7,974 nt of DNA from Chthoniobacterales bacterium (GTDB taxonomy: Bacteria > Verrucomicrobiota > Verrucomicrobiia > Chthoniobacterales > UBA10450): contig JACDBM010000152.1 of the NCBI GenBank assembly GCA_013694945.1, forward strand, positions 1 to 7,974, written 5' to 3'. The notes beneath the pieces were generated by a model that did not search any database, was not told the origin of the DNA, and saw only the letters and a list, made by a program, of their open reading frames with translations. This document shows, one piece after another, positions 1 through 6,559 of this stretch (the stretch's first letter is position 1; each line of letters begins with the position of its first letter). The translations under genes and the position numbers were made by a program.

Positions 1-890
1 GTTTTCCCTGAGCTGACATCCCCCTGCAGCAATCGATTCATCGGCTGGGGCGACGCGAGGTCCCGCCGGACTTCCGCGAGCACGCGCGTTTGTGCGTCCG
101 TGAGATCGAACGGCAGGACGTGCAGAAATTTCTCGAGCAATTCGCCTCGTCCGCAATGCGGCTCGCCCGGACGTGACGACGCGATGGCGCGACGCGAGGC
201 GATCGTCATCTGCATGGCGAAAAATTCGGAGAAGACAAGGTGTTCGCGCGCCGCCGCGAGCGCTGCTTCACTTTCCGGAAAATGGATCTGCTGCAAGGCC
301 GTTCGTCTCGCGCCCATTGCATGATTGCGAGGCAGCAGCGTTTCGACCGCCCGCTCGGACAAATTCTCGAGTGCCCGGAAAGTAAGGCTACGAAAAACGC
401 GCTGCGATAATCCTTCCGTCGCGGGATAGATCGGGGTGATCCGACGGAAGTGAATCGAGAGCTCATCGTCGTTTTCGATCACCTCGAACTCGGGATGCTC
501 AAGGCAAAGCCGATGCCCTCGCAGACGAGGCCTGCCGAAGACGACGAGCCGCTGGCCGGTGGCGATCATTTTCTGCACGTAATGCAAGTTGAACCAACGC
601 AGAACGAGCGGCTGACTCAGCGTGTTCGCTCCGTGTTCTTCCAGTGTCGCTTCGAAGATTTTTTTCCACCCACCAAAACGCCGGACAGAAGTCTTCGTTA
701 CTTCACCACAGACGCAGACAGGCGTATCGCTCTCGTCCTGCGGAAAGCCGGCGAACTCGCGCCGGTCCTCGTGCCGGCGCGGGAAGTGGGTCAGCAAATC
801 TTCGACGCTTTCAATTCCGAGCCGTCGCAGCGGCGTTAATCGCGTCCGAGGCACCCACTCACAGTCTTCAAGTCTGGTGGAAAGCTCCAT
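1..890 (-). CDS. recG: ATP-dependent DNA helicase RecG, N-terminal part (runs off the left edge)
   Basis: RecG is a superfamily 2 helicase that remodels stalled forks and branch-migrates Holliday junctions. I read 296 residues from ATG 890-888 with no stop before the window edge. The N-terminal wedge/OB region covers about residues 1-160 and includes a helix-hairpin-like start (LTPLRRLGIESVEDLLTHFP, 18-37) and the RecG signature ITPIYPATEGLSQRVFR (151-167). A Q-motif-like LPFDLTDAQ lies at 259-267. The visible part ends in the Walker A loop, RLLQGDVSSGK (286-296). Walker A lies about where it does in RecG of usual length (roughly 690 residues), so perhaps 400 residues lie outside. The usual GDVGSGKT reads GDVSSGK here, still compatible with GxxxxGK(S/T). 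The start follows the recJ stop by 3 nt, so the two are probably co-transcribed. There is no clear Shine-Dalgarno sequence. Confidence 0.95.
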   Translation of the reverse strand, partial: MELSTRLEDCEWVPRTRLTPLRRLGIESVEDLLTHFPRRHEDRREFAGFPQDESDTPVCVCGEVTKTSVRRFGGWKKIFEATLEEHGANTLSQPLVLRWFNLHYVQKMIATGQRLVVFGRPRLRGHRLCLEHPEFEVIENDDELSIHFRRITPIYPATEGLSQRVFRSLTFRALENLSERAVETLLPRNHAMGARRTALQQIHFPESEAALAAAREHLVFSEFFAMQMTIASRRAIASSRPGEPHCGRGELLEKFLHVLPFDLTDAQTRVLAEVRRDLASPQPMNRLLQGDVSSGK

Positions 891-893
891 TGC

Positions 894-2588
894 CTAACGC
901 GCAGCGGCACGCAACGCCTCCACCTGGACCTGCAAGCGCTTCTCGCCCTCGTATTCATTCGAATGAATTCGAAACGCGACGTCCCAAGGCGGTTCGGGCA
1001 GGGGAGCGGACGCGCCCTCGAAGTAGATCGCGCGTGCGTGATAGTTCCGTTGTCGGAGCCGCAGGAGCAGATGTTTCTCTTTGATCACCTGGGGTGTAAT
1101 TGCAGGCTCGACCCCGCGCGCGAAGAACAGTGGCTGCGGATTCCCGCTGCCAAACGGCTTCAGTGTGCCGTGCCATCGAAGCAGATCGCCATCCAGTTGC
1201 GAGAGGCTGAGTTCGTGATCTAGATGCAGTCGCGGTTCAAGGTCTTCCTCGGAAACCAGCTCACGCACGACGCGACGGAACTCATCCGCAAAAGCGTGGA
1301 GGTGTTCTTCGCGCATCGTCAGGCCGGCAGCCATCTCGTGGCCGCCAAACTTCTCCAACCACTTCTCGCATCGGCTGAGCGCCGCGACTAACGAAACTCC
1401 CTCGATGCTCCGGCCGCTTCCCTTCCCGAAGCCGTTCTCATCGAAACCGATCACGATCGTCGGGCGGTGAAACTTTCGGACGAGGCGGGACGCCACGATC
1501 CCGAGCACGCCTTGGTGCCAGCCGCGACGGCCGGCCACGATTGCAGCAGCGCGTGTATAAAAGTTCTCCATCACCTCCTCGTCTGCCGCGGCAAAAATCT
1601 CCTTCTCCACGGCTTGGCGCTCGCGATTCTGCACGTCGAGGAAGCTGGCAAGCTCTGCCGCTTCCATGTCGTCTCTGGTCCGGAGGAGCTGGAGGGCTTT
1701 CTCCGCGGTGGCCAACCGCCCAGCGGCATTCAAACGCGGCCCTAAACGGAATCCAATGTCTTCCGCGCAGATGTCTGTTCCGACTCCGGAAAGTTCCATC
1801 AACTTACGAAGACCACGACGCTGCGAGCGCGCGATCTGTCGAATGCCGTGACATACGAGCGTACGATTCTCCGCTTCCAGCGGCACGATGTCCGCGACGG
1901 TTCCGAGCGCGACCAGGTCCAATTGAGTCCTCAAGTCGAAACCAGAAAGTGCTCGGGTCTTTAGCAAGGCGTGACAAAGCTTAAAAGCCACGCCTGCGCT
2001 GGAGAGATACCGAGAAGCGCACTCGCCCGAAATTTTCGGGTTTACGACAGCAACGCAAACCGGCAAAGCCGCCTTCGGCTCGTGATGGTCGAGGACAATC
2101 ACGTCCGCCCCTCGACTCTTCAGTTCGGCGATCTCGACCACCGACGACGTGCCACAATCCACGGCGACGAGCAGCTGCGGTTCGAATTGGTGCCAGCAAC
2201 GTTCGACGCTTTCCCGGCTGAGGCCGTAGCCTTCTTCCATTCGCAGGGGGAGGAAAAGATCCGGCGCCGCTCCATAGGCACGCAGCATCTCGTCCAGCAG
2301 CGCAAGGGAAGTGACGCCATCGACGTCGTAATCGCCGAAGAGCACGATGCGCTCGCGCCGATCGATTGCCTGGAGGACACGCGCAACTGCCGCGTTCATA
2401 TTCGGCAGCAGAAAAGGATCGCTCAGTGAGCGGAGGCGCGGCTGCAGAAAGGCCTGCACATCGTCGACGCACCCGAAGCCTTTGCGCCGCAGCAGACTCG
2501 CAATACACGGCACACCGCACAGGTCGGGCCAGGGGATGACTTCATCCTCCCTTTCCTCCACTGCGGGAATGATCCAACGTCGTTCCAC
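894..2588 (-). CDS. recJ: single-stranded-DNA-specific 5'-3' exonuclease RecJ
   Basis: RecJ degrades single-stranded DNA 5' to 3' in RecFOR recombination, mismatch repair and base-excision repair, using two metal ions held by DHH-family motifs. All family motifs are present, counting from TTG 2606: GDYDVDGV (91-98), AVDCG (148-152), DHH (173-175), ALGTVADIVPL (233-243), RLGPRLNAAGRL (287-298), then the DHHA1 part with GVLGIVASR (366-374), GSGRS (396-400) and GGHEMAAGL (421-429). An OB-like C-terminal region contains FGSGNPQPLFFARG. The length (564-570 residues) is close to the family norm (E. coli about 577), so the gene looks intact. The start is uncertain: TTG 2606 gives 570 residues, but GTG 2588 gives VERRWIIPAVEE, a more usual RecJ N terminus, and is preferred here. 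Neither start has a Shine-Dalgarno sequence. It lies 3 nt ahead of recG and downstream of the DUF72 gene. Confidence 0.96.
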   Translation of the reverse strand: MERRWIIPAVEEREDEVIPWPDLCGVPCIASLLRRKGFGCVDDVQAFLQPRLRSLSDPFLLPNMNAAVARVLQAIDRRERIVLFGDYDVDGVTSLALLDEMLRAYGAAPDLFLPLRMEEGYGLSRESVERCWHQFEPQLLVAVDCGTSSVVEIAELKSRGADVIVLDHHEPKAALPVCVAVVNPKISGECASRYLSSAGVAFKLCHALLKTRALSGFDLRTQLDLVALGTVADIVPLEAENRTLVCHGIRQIARSQRRGLRKLMELSGVGTDICAEDIGFRLGPRLNAAGRLATAEKALQLLRTRDDMEAAELASFLDVQNRERQAVEKEIFAAADEEVMENFYTRAAAIVAGRRGWHQGVLGIVASRLVRKFHRPTIVIGFDENGFGKGSGRSIEGVSLVAALSRCEKWLEKFGGHEMAAGLTMREEHLHAFADEFRRVVRELVSEEDLEPRLHLDHELSLSQLDGDLLRWHGTLKPFGSGNPQPLFFARGVEPAITPQVIKEKHLLLRLRQRNYHARAIYFEGASAPLPEPPWDVAFRIHSNEYEGEKRLQVQVEALRAAAR

Positions 2589-2648
2589 CGCGAAGATTAT
2601 TAGCAAGGATGAGCCGTGACAAATAGGGTAGAGAGCCGCGCTTCGTCC

Positions 2649-3104
2649 CTACGCTCTGATACTGGGCAGGCGCAGCCGTTCGGAGAGCTTCTCCGCGTCG
2701 AAGGGCGCGTGCACCTTGGCATCGTTATCGAAGTAGACATAAACATCCCGTTTCCTTGGCTCTGATTTCCCAGGCAAGATCAGCCGTGCATCTTTCGGCT
2801 GCCGGCCGTGTCGCCACGACTCGATTCTCGCGCGCCACCAATCCAGCTCAGAATCCGAGTAACCGCTGGTGTAAAGTTCCGTAGCGCCATGAAGCCGGAT
2901 GTAAACAAAGTCTGCGGTAAGATCTTCCGCGTAGGGCCACTTTCCCGCGGCATCGGCAAAGACGAACGCGACCTTGTACTCGCGCAGCAGCGCAAAAAAC
3001 TCGGGCACAAGAAAAGTCGGATGCCGGATCTCAATCGCATAACGCAACGGCCGGGCAGCATCAATATTCCGCCAGACTCCATATTTCAGTTTCTTATCAT
3101 GCAC
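2649..3104 (-). CDS. DUF72 (YecE-like) protein, C-terminal fragment after a frameshift
   Basis: This is the second half of a DUF72-family TIM-barrel-like protein whose biochemical function is not established. The frame opens at GTG 3104 and reads VHDKKLKYGVWRNIDAARPL, followed by typical DUF72 elements: RYAIEIRHPTFL, VAFVFADAAGKWPYAEDLTADFVYIRLHG, SELDWWRARIESW and VYVYFDNDAKVHAPFDAEKL. A DUF72 protein does not normally begin at this point; the preceding half lies in the other frame at 3086-3739. The frame-B stop upstream (3123-3125) and the frame-A stop (3086-3088) confine the lesion to about 34 nt. Adding one base near the AGGTGC at about 3103-3108 would join ...AELAR to VHDKKL. It could be a sequencing or assembly indel, a true mutation, or less likely programmed frameshifting, since no XXXYYYZ slippery heptamer is visible. 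No independent ribosome binding site precedes GTG 3104. Confidence 0.85.
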   Translation of the reverse strand: MHDKKLKYGVWRNIDAARPLRYAIEIRHPTFLVPEFFALLREYKVAFVFADAAGKWPYAEDLTADFVYIRLHGATELYTSGYSDSELDWWRARIESWRHGRQPKDARLILPGKSEPRKRDVYVYFDNDAKVHAPFDAEKLSERLRLPSIRA

Positions 3105-3739
3105 CTGGCCAACTCCGCTGCCTCAGCGGTGTCCTTCGGGAGCAACTCGAAAAACTTCCGGAAGCGTTCTTGGTTCCATCCGAAGTTTGGCGGGAACTGC
3201 CATAAGATGGGACCGAGTTTCTCGCGCAATGCGAGCACACCGGAGCCGAAAAGATTCGCGAGCGGAACTTCTACACCGCGGAGCTTTTTCATATGCGTGA
3301 TTAAGCGCGCACCTTTCACACTGAAGACGAAGTTCGCCGGTGTCTCCGCGTACCAGCGTTCATAGCTCGAGGGTATCTGGAGCGAATAGAAGGAGCCGTT
3401 GATTTCAATCGAGTTGTGCTGACGGCTGGCGTAGTGCAGCTCGCGACGGTGAGCGAGTTCGCCCGGATAGAAGACGCCGCGCCACGGAGCGTAGGTCCAT
3501 CCTGAGATCCCAATGCGAAGCCGCGTCTTGGGCCAATGCCCGTCCGGTTCCGGGCTTTGACGAACCGCTCCTGTCGAGCCGTCTGGATCGTGACGACGGC
3601 GCTGTGTCGCCGGACCATGCGCGTTTACACCAAGGCTAGCGCGGCTCGATTTGGCTGCAGGATTTGGTGTCTTTCGCATAAGGAGCGGAAGTGCAAGAGG
3701 CCTTTTTTCTCTATCTCCGAGAATCGAAAACGCAGACAC
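3086..3739 (-). CDS. DUF72 (YecE-like) protein, N-terminal fragment before a frameshift
   Basis: This is the first half of the DUF72 protein completed by 2649-3104. The conserved core starts at about residue 73 with RLRIGISGWTYAPWRGVFYP and continues with HNSIEINGSFYSLQIPSSYERW, FVFSVKGARLITHMKKL, LGPILWQFPPNF and FRKFFELLPKDTAEAAELA. It then runs out of frame into CMIRN and TGA (3086-3088). The open frame extends back to GTG 3739, inside mqnA. ATG 3679 is the other in-frame start; it also lies inside mqnA (55-bp overlap). No ATG, GTG or TTG occurs in frame between the mqnA stop and the conserved core, so the 50-70 residue leader rich in R, P and Q is either an odd extension or a sign of a second lesion. 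ATG 3618, in a different frame just past the mqnA stop, may be the ancestral start. Rejoined from ATG 3679, the protein would be about 343 residues, long for the family (about 240-300). Confidence 0.82.
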   Translation of the reverse strand: MSAFSILGDREKRPLALPLLMRKTPNPAAKSSRASLGVNAHGPATQRRRHDPDGSTGAVRQSPEPDGHWPKTRLRIGISGWTYAPWRGVFYPGELAHRRELHYASRQHNSIEINGSFYSLQIPSSYERWYAETPANFVFSVKGARLITHMKKLRGVEVPLANLFGSGVLALREKLGPILWQFPPNFGWNQERFRKFFELLPKDTAEAAELARCMIRN

Positions 3740-4413
3740 TCTCCAAAATAATAACGGCAGAAATCTGGCGGAAAATTGGTCTGCGCAGAGATGACTTCAT
3801 TCAAGCACCGGAGGTTTTGATCGCGGTGCGCACGCAAGCGATCGGCGATGCTCTGAGGCTCGCTGACCTCAGGCCGGATCAACCACAGAGCGAACACAAA
3901 TGGAAGCCGAGTAATTCGCTTCCATTCCGCACCGAGATCCCAAAAACGGTAATTCGTTCTATAACGGTCGCGGAAGCGGATTGCCTGATCGCCAATCAGC
4001 AGTCGTGCTCTCGTTGTTGTGACTGCCTCGGCCCCGCCAGCTTCAGGTGAAACAAAGCGTGGGGTAATCCCCCGCTCCGCCAGCAGGCAACGCAGTAAAT
4101 TCACAGAGGTCCGGGATGCTGGATCGAGCGTGATCTCTTCAATCCGCTCAAGTTCTTCATGGTGCGCGAGAACAACGCTGTAGACAGGGCCGTCTGATGC
4201 GACGGCCACATCGTCGACGATCGTGTAGAGCGGATCGCTGAGGAACTCGAAGCTCGAGACGAACGCGACATCGAGCTGACCAGCAGCCAGCTTTCGACAG
4301 AGACTCGCGGGATGGTCGAGATCGACCGGACCAGGCCAGCCGTGAATCAGTGGCCGCGCGTTGAGATACTTAACGCACCCGATGCGGAGCGAAGCCGCCG
4401 CGGCTCCCGTCAC
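3625..4413 (-). CDS. mqnA: chorismate dehydratase MqnA (futalosine menaquinone pathway)
   Basis: MqnA removes water from chorismate to give 3-[(1-carboxyvinyl)oxy]benzoate, the first committed step of the futalosine route to menaquinone. The fold resembles periplasmic binding proteins but the enzyme is cytoplasmic; no signal peptide is seen. Motifs in order, counted from GTG 4413: RIGCVKYLNARPL (10-22), QLDVAFVSSFEFL (46-58), GPVYSVVL (75-82), LDPASRTSVNLLRCLL (96-111), LLIGDQAI (138-145) and DLGAEWKRITRLPFVFALW (159-177). The length of 262 residues fits the family. I chose GTG 4413-4411 because it overlaps the mqnE stop as GTGA, the usual sign of translational coupling; TTG 4419 would give two more residues. 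The DUF72 reading frame begins inside the 3' end of this gene. MqnA's product is the substrate of the upstream neighbour MqnE, so the pair is functionally coherent. Confidence 0.94.
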   Translation of the reverse strand: MTGAAAASLRIGCVKYLNARPLIHGWPGPVDLDHPASLCRKLAAGQLDVAFVSSFEFLSDPLYTIVDDVAVASDGPVYSVVLAHHEELERIEEITLDPASRTSVNLLRCLLAERGITPRFVSPEAGGAEAVTTTRARLLIGDQAIRFRDRYRTNYRFWDLGAEWKRITRLPFVFALWLIRPEVSEPQSIADRLRAHRDQNLRCLNEVISAQTNFPPDFCRYYFGECLRFRFSEIEKKGLLHFRSLCERHQILQPNRAALALV

Positions 4414-5561
4414 GCGCAAGCGAGCTCAGACTCAAGCCGAGTGGGCACGGAACGCGACCGATCTTTCGACGCGCCGAGATGCCGATAATAGCTGTCGCGC
4501 TGTATCGGTTCCCGACCGGCTTCTATGATCGCCTGCTCCAGTGTTTCTACGGTTTGCTCTTGCGGAGTTTTGGCGCCGGCCATGTGGAAGATCTTCTCTT
4601 CCATAATGGTGCCGTGCAGATCGTCGACGCCGTAGCTGAGCGAGATTTGCGCAAGCGGCAGGCCCATCGAAATCCAGTAAGCGGTGAGATGGTCGAAGTT
4701 ATCCAGATAGATCCGACTGACGGCGAGATTGCGCAGCTGTTCCACGGCCGATGCACGCTTCACATGCGCGAGGACCTCCGTTTGCGGCTCAAAGGCGAAA
4801 GGCACAAATCCAGTGAAGCCGCCCGTTTCATCCTGGAGCTCCCGCAGCTGGCGCAAATGATCGACGCGCTGGCCGAGTGTCTCGATATGCCCGAAGAGCA
4901 TCGTTGCTGTACTGCGTCCACCCATCTGATGCCAGGTGCGGTGAACCTCAAGCCATTCTTCCGCGCTTTCCTTGCCCCGGCAGAGTTCGTCACGCACGCC
5001 AGGATCGAATATTTCCGCGCCACCCCCAGTGAGCGCTCCCAGGCCGGCGTCCCGCAATAGATTCAGCGTCTCAGGAATCGACATTTTGAAAACGCGTTGC
5101 GCGAGGTGCCGGATTTCGATCGCGGTGAAAGCTTTAATGATGACATCTTGATCAAGAGCACGCACGCTTCGCAACAGGTCCAGATACCACTCCTTTTTCA
5201 GAGTGGGATGCAGCCCGCCGACCATGTGCACCTCAGTGATTCCGTGAGCGAGCGCATCCTGCACCGCGGCCGTGATCTCCTCGATCGCCAGCTCAAAAGC
5301 ATGGGCATCCCGCTTCCGCGCGGCGAAGGCACAGAATTGGCAGGAGAGAATGCAAACGTTGGAGTAGTTGATGTAACGGTTCAGGATGTAAGTGGCAACG
5401 TTTCCGTTTTTTCGCTTCCGCACAGCAGTGGCCATGATGCCGAGCGCGTTCAGATCGTTCGAGGAATAGAGTTCCAGCGCCTCCCTCTCGTCGATCCGGT
5501 TGGACGCTTTAATCTTTTCCGCGATCGGCTGAAGTTCCTTCGGAATTAGTGCGAAATTCAT
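4410..5561 (-). CDS. mqnE: aminodeoxyfutalosine synthase MqnE (radical SAM)
   Basis: MqnE is a radical S-adenosylmethionine enzyme that joins the adenosine part of SAM to the MqnA product, releasing CO2 and giving aminodeoxyfutalosine. Counted from ATG 5561, the [4Fe-4S] cluster motif is C70-ILS-C74-QF-C77, the CX3CX2C of radical SAM proteins. Other hallmarks are EVHMVGGLHP (110-119), IKAFTAIEI (142-150), LTGGGAEIF (177-185), ATMLFGHIET (219-228), FVPFAFEP (252-259) and DDLHGTIMEEKI (313-324). The GGLHP, GGGAEIF and HGTxxEEKI elements favour MqnE over its paralogue MqnC. An in-frame ATG at 5645 would add 28 residues with no family resemblance, so ATG 5561 (383 residues, MNFALIPKELQPIAEKI) is preferred. 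Upstream of it lies pyrimidine-rich sequence rather than a Shine-Dalgarno site. It is the first visible gene of the minus-strand run and overlaps mqnA by 4 nt. Confidence 0.94.
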   Translation of the reverse strand: MNFALIPKELQPIAEKIKASNRIDEREALELYSSNDLNALGIMATAVRKRKNGNVATYILNRYINYSNVCILSCQFCAFAARKRDAHAFELAIEEITAAVQDALAHGITEVHMVGGLHPTLKKEWYLDLLRSVRALDQDVIIKAFTAIEIRHLAQRVFKMSIPETLNLLRDAGLGALTGGGAEIFDPGVRDELCRGKESAEEWLEVHRTWHQMGGRSTATMLFGHIETLGQRVDHLRQLRELQDETGGFTGFVPFAFEPQTEVLAHVKRASAVEQLRNLAVSRIYLDNFDHLTAYWISMGLPLAQISLSYGVDDLHGTIMEEKIFHMAGAKTPQEQTVETLEQAIIEAGREPIQRDSYYRHLGASKDRSRSVPTRLESELACA

Positions 5562-5714
5562 CAAAGAGCAGCGGGAGAGTAGCCGGGAAATGATGCACAC
5601 CGGGCTGGCCTCATGCAACAACAACCGCCTCGGGGCACGTATCATGGAAAACCACTCACGCGGTCGAAAGTCGCGCCGAGCCTTTCTTTACTGACCTAAA
5701 TCTTCTCTCCGTTC
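5562..5714. other. divergent intergenic region between mqnE and the ECF sigma gene
   Basis: This 153-nt gap lies between two divergent genes, so it should hold promoters for both the mqnE-mqnA run and the sigma factor gene. I see no convincing -35/-10 pair or operator palindrome on either strand. Part of it (5562-5645) is open in the mqnE frame, which is why a longer mqnE start at 5645 is formally possible. Confidence 0.5.
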
Positions 5715-6326
5715 ATGCACGTGGCCTCTCATAATCCAGCTCCGCCGAGCTATTCAGAAGCGGAGCAGGAGGATGTGCGCTTGATGCAGGCGGTGAGCGG
5801 CGGCGACATGGCGGCTTTCGAAGAACTCGTTGGGCGCCACCAGGCACTGGTGGCCGGTACAGTGGCCCGAATGCTGGGCGACAACTCCGAAGTCGATGAC
5901 ATCGCCCAGCAGGTTTTCGTTCGGGTTTGGAAAAGCGCCAAGCGCTACATGCCGCGCGCGAAGTTCACGACCTGGCTGCTCAAGATCACGCGCAATCTTG
6001 TTTTCAACGAACTGCGCCGGCGAAAACGCCGCGCTGTAACTTCGCTGCAACACGAGGCCGGCGAAGAAGAAATGCAGATTGAAGACGAGCGCACCCAGCA
6101 GCCCGATGTCACGCTGCTGGAAGGCGAACTTCAAGATGCGATCACGTCCGCCATCGCGCAGCTCCCGGAAACGCAGCGCATGGCCTTGGTGCTCCGCCGT
6201 TACGAAGAGCTCAGCTACGAGGAGATCGCCGAGGTGCTCGACCAGTCTGTGCCTGCGGTGAAGAGCCTCCTTTTCCGCGCGCGGACGGAGCTACGGCAAC
6301 GCTTGAAGACGTATCTTGCCGGATAA
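5715..6326 (+). CDS. ECF-type RNA polymerase sigma factor (sigma-70 family, RpoE-like)
   Basis: This is a 203-residue extracytoplasmic-function sigma factor with only regions 2 and 4, the usual ECF architecture. Region 2 spans about residues 22-107: DMAAFEELVGRHQ, then DDIAQQVFVRVWKSAKRY (61-78), which corresponds to region 2.2 and the core-polymerase contact, and FTTWLLKITRNLVFNELRRRKRR (84-106), which includes -10 recognition. An acidic linker (EEEMQIEDE, 117-125) follows. Region 4 runs about 139-195: LPETQRMALVLRRYEELSYEEIAEVL, then the helix-turn-helix QSVPAVKSLLFRAR that reads the -35 element. ATG 5715 is preceded by CTCTCCGTTC, not a Shine-Dalgarno site; GTG 5721 is an alternative. No zinc-finger anti-sigma gene follows, as the next gene is convergent. 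The regulon and inducing signal cannot be read from the sequence, so no gene symbol is given. Confidence 0.95.
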   Translation: MHVASHNPAPPSYSEAEQEDVRLMQAVSGGDMAAFEELVGRHQALVAGTVARMLGDNSEVDDIAQQVFVRVWKSAKRYMPRAKFTTWLLKITRNLVFNELRRRKRRAVTSLQHEAGEEEMQIEDERTQQPDVTLLEGELQDAITSAIAQLPETQRMALVLRRYEELSYEEIAEVLDQSVPAVKSLLFRARTELRQRLKTYLAG

Positions 6327-6335
6327 CAAATCAGG

Positions 6336-6388
6336 AGCGGCCTTAGTGGCGCGAATGGCCAAATGCCGCTGCTGTCGGGCTTAAGGCC
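6336..6388. other. overlapping alternative hairpins after the sigma gene
   Basis: Just past the sigma factor stop, two mutually exclusive stems can form. AGCGGC (6336-6341) pairs with GCCGCT (6365-6370), and GGCCTTA (6339-6345) pairs with TAAGGCC (6382-6388). Neither is followed by a T-run, so neither is a standard intrinsic terminator. They may be chance in a GC-rich stretch or part of the 3' end of the sigma transcript. Confidence 0.3.
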
Positions 6389-6433
6389 CCACATTTCAGC
6401 TTTCCACTCGCGGGAGTCTGCTGAGCTATTCTT

Positions 6434-6513
6434 TACTTTAATCCTGCACTTTGACTTACACCTGCACCGTCTGGGAAGAGAGTAGGTGCACGTCAAAGTG
6501 CAGGATTAAAGTA
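6434..6513. repeat. 80-nt palindromic element with 22-bp perfect inverted arms
   Basis: The left arm 6434-6455 (begins TACTTTAATCC, ends CTTTGAC) is the exact reverse complement of the right arm 6492-6513 (begins GTCAAAG, ends TTAAAGTA). Between them a smaller stem, TGCACC (6463-6468) with GGTGCA (6485-6490), closes a 16-nt loop, so the whole unit can fold into a long two-part hairpin. Neither outward end carries a T-run, so it is not a typical rho-independent terminator. The perfect match suggests a recent, selected or mobile palindrome, for example a REP- or MITE-like unit. No target-site duplication is evident at its edges, and no copy elsewhere in the window was seen. Confidence 0.85.
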
Positions 6514-6520
6514 GTCGCGA

Positions 6521-6559
6521 GCGAAACAAAGAGGGCGGGCCTCCCCCGAGAACCCGCCC
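6521..6559 (-). terminator. intrinsic terminator of the secretin gene
   Basis: Reading the minus strand, GGGCGGG (6559-6553) and CCCGCCC (6539-6533) form a 7-bp all-GC stem around a 13-nt loop, followed by a T-rich stretch TCTTTGTTTCGC (6532-6521). It begins 26 nt past the secretin stop codon, the expected place. The T tail is interrupted, so termination may be incomplete. Confidence 0.65.

Noticed and set aside
206..466. An 86-codon minus-strand frame near the left edge.
   Set aside because: It is out of frame with recG, which is open from 890 to the edge and has the conserved RecG motifs; the shadow is basic and has no family resemblance.
1981..2520. A 179-codon minus-strand frame inside recJ.
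   Set aside because: It is Arg/Ala-rich, typical of an out-of-frame reading of GC-rich DNA, while the recJ frame carries all catalytic motifs.
2607..2648. Short stems (TAGGG/CCCTA and AGAGC/GCTCT) around the end of the DUF72 gene as a possible terminator.
   Set aside because: They are only 5 bp each and mutually exclusive, with no T-run; too weak to call.
4479..5060. A 193-codon open frame on the plus strand opposite mqnE.
   Set aside because: It lies wholly opposite a gene with clear radical-SAM motifs and has no recognisable domain; it is a shadow of codon bias.
5646..5714. GGAAAAC followed by GTC upstream of the sigma gene as an autoregulatory ECF promoter.
   Set aside because: The match to ECF -35/-10 patterns is loose and such short motifs occur often by chance.
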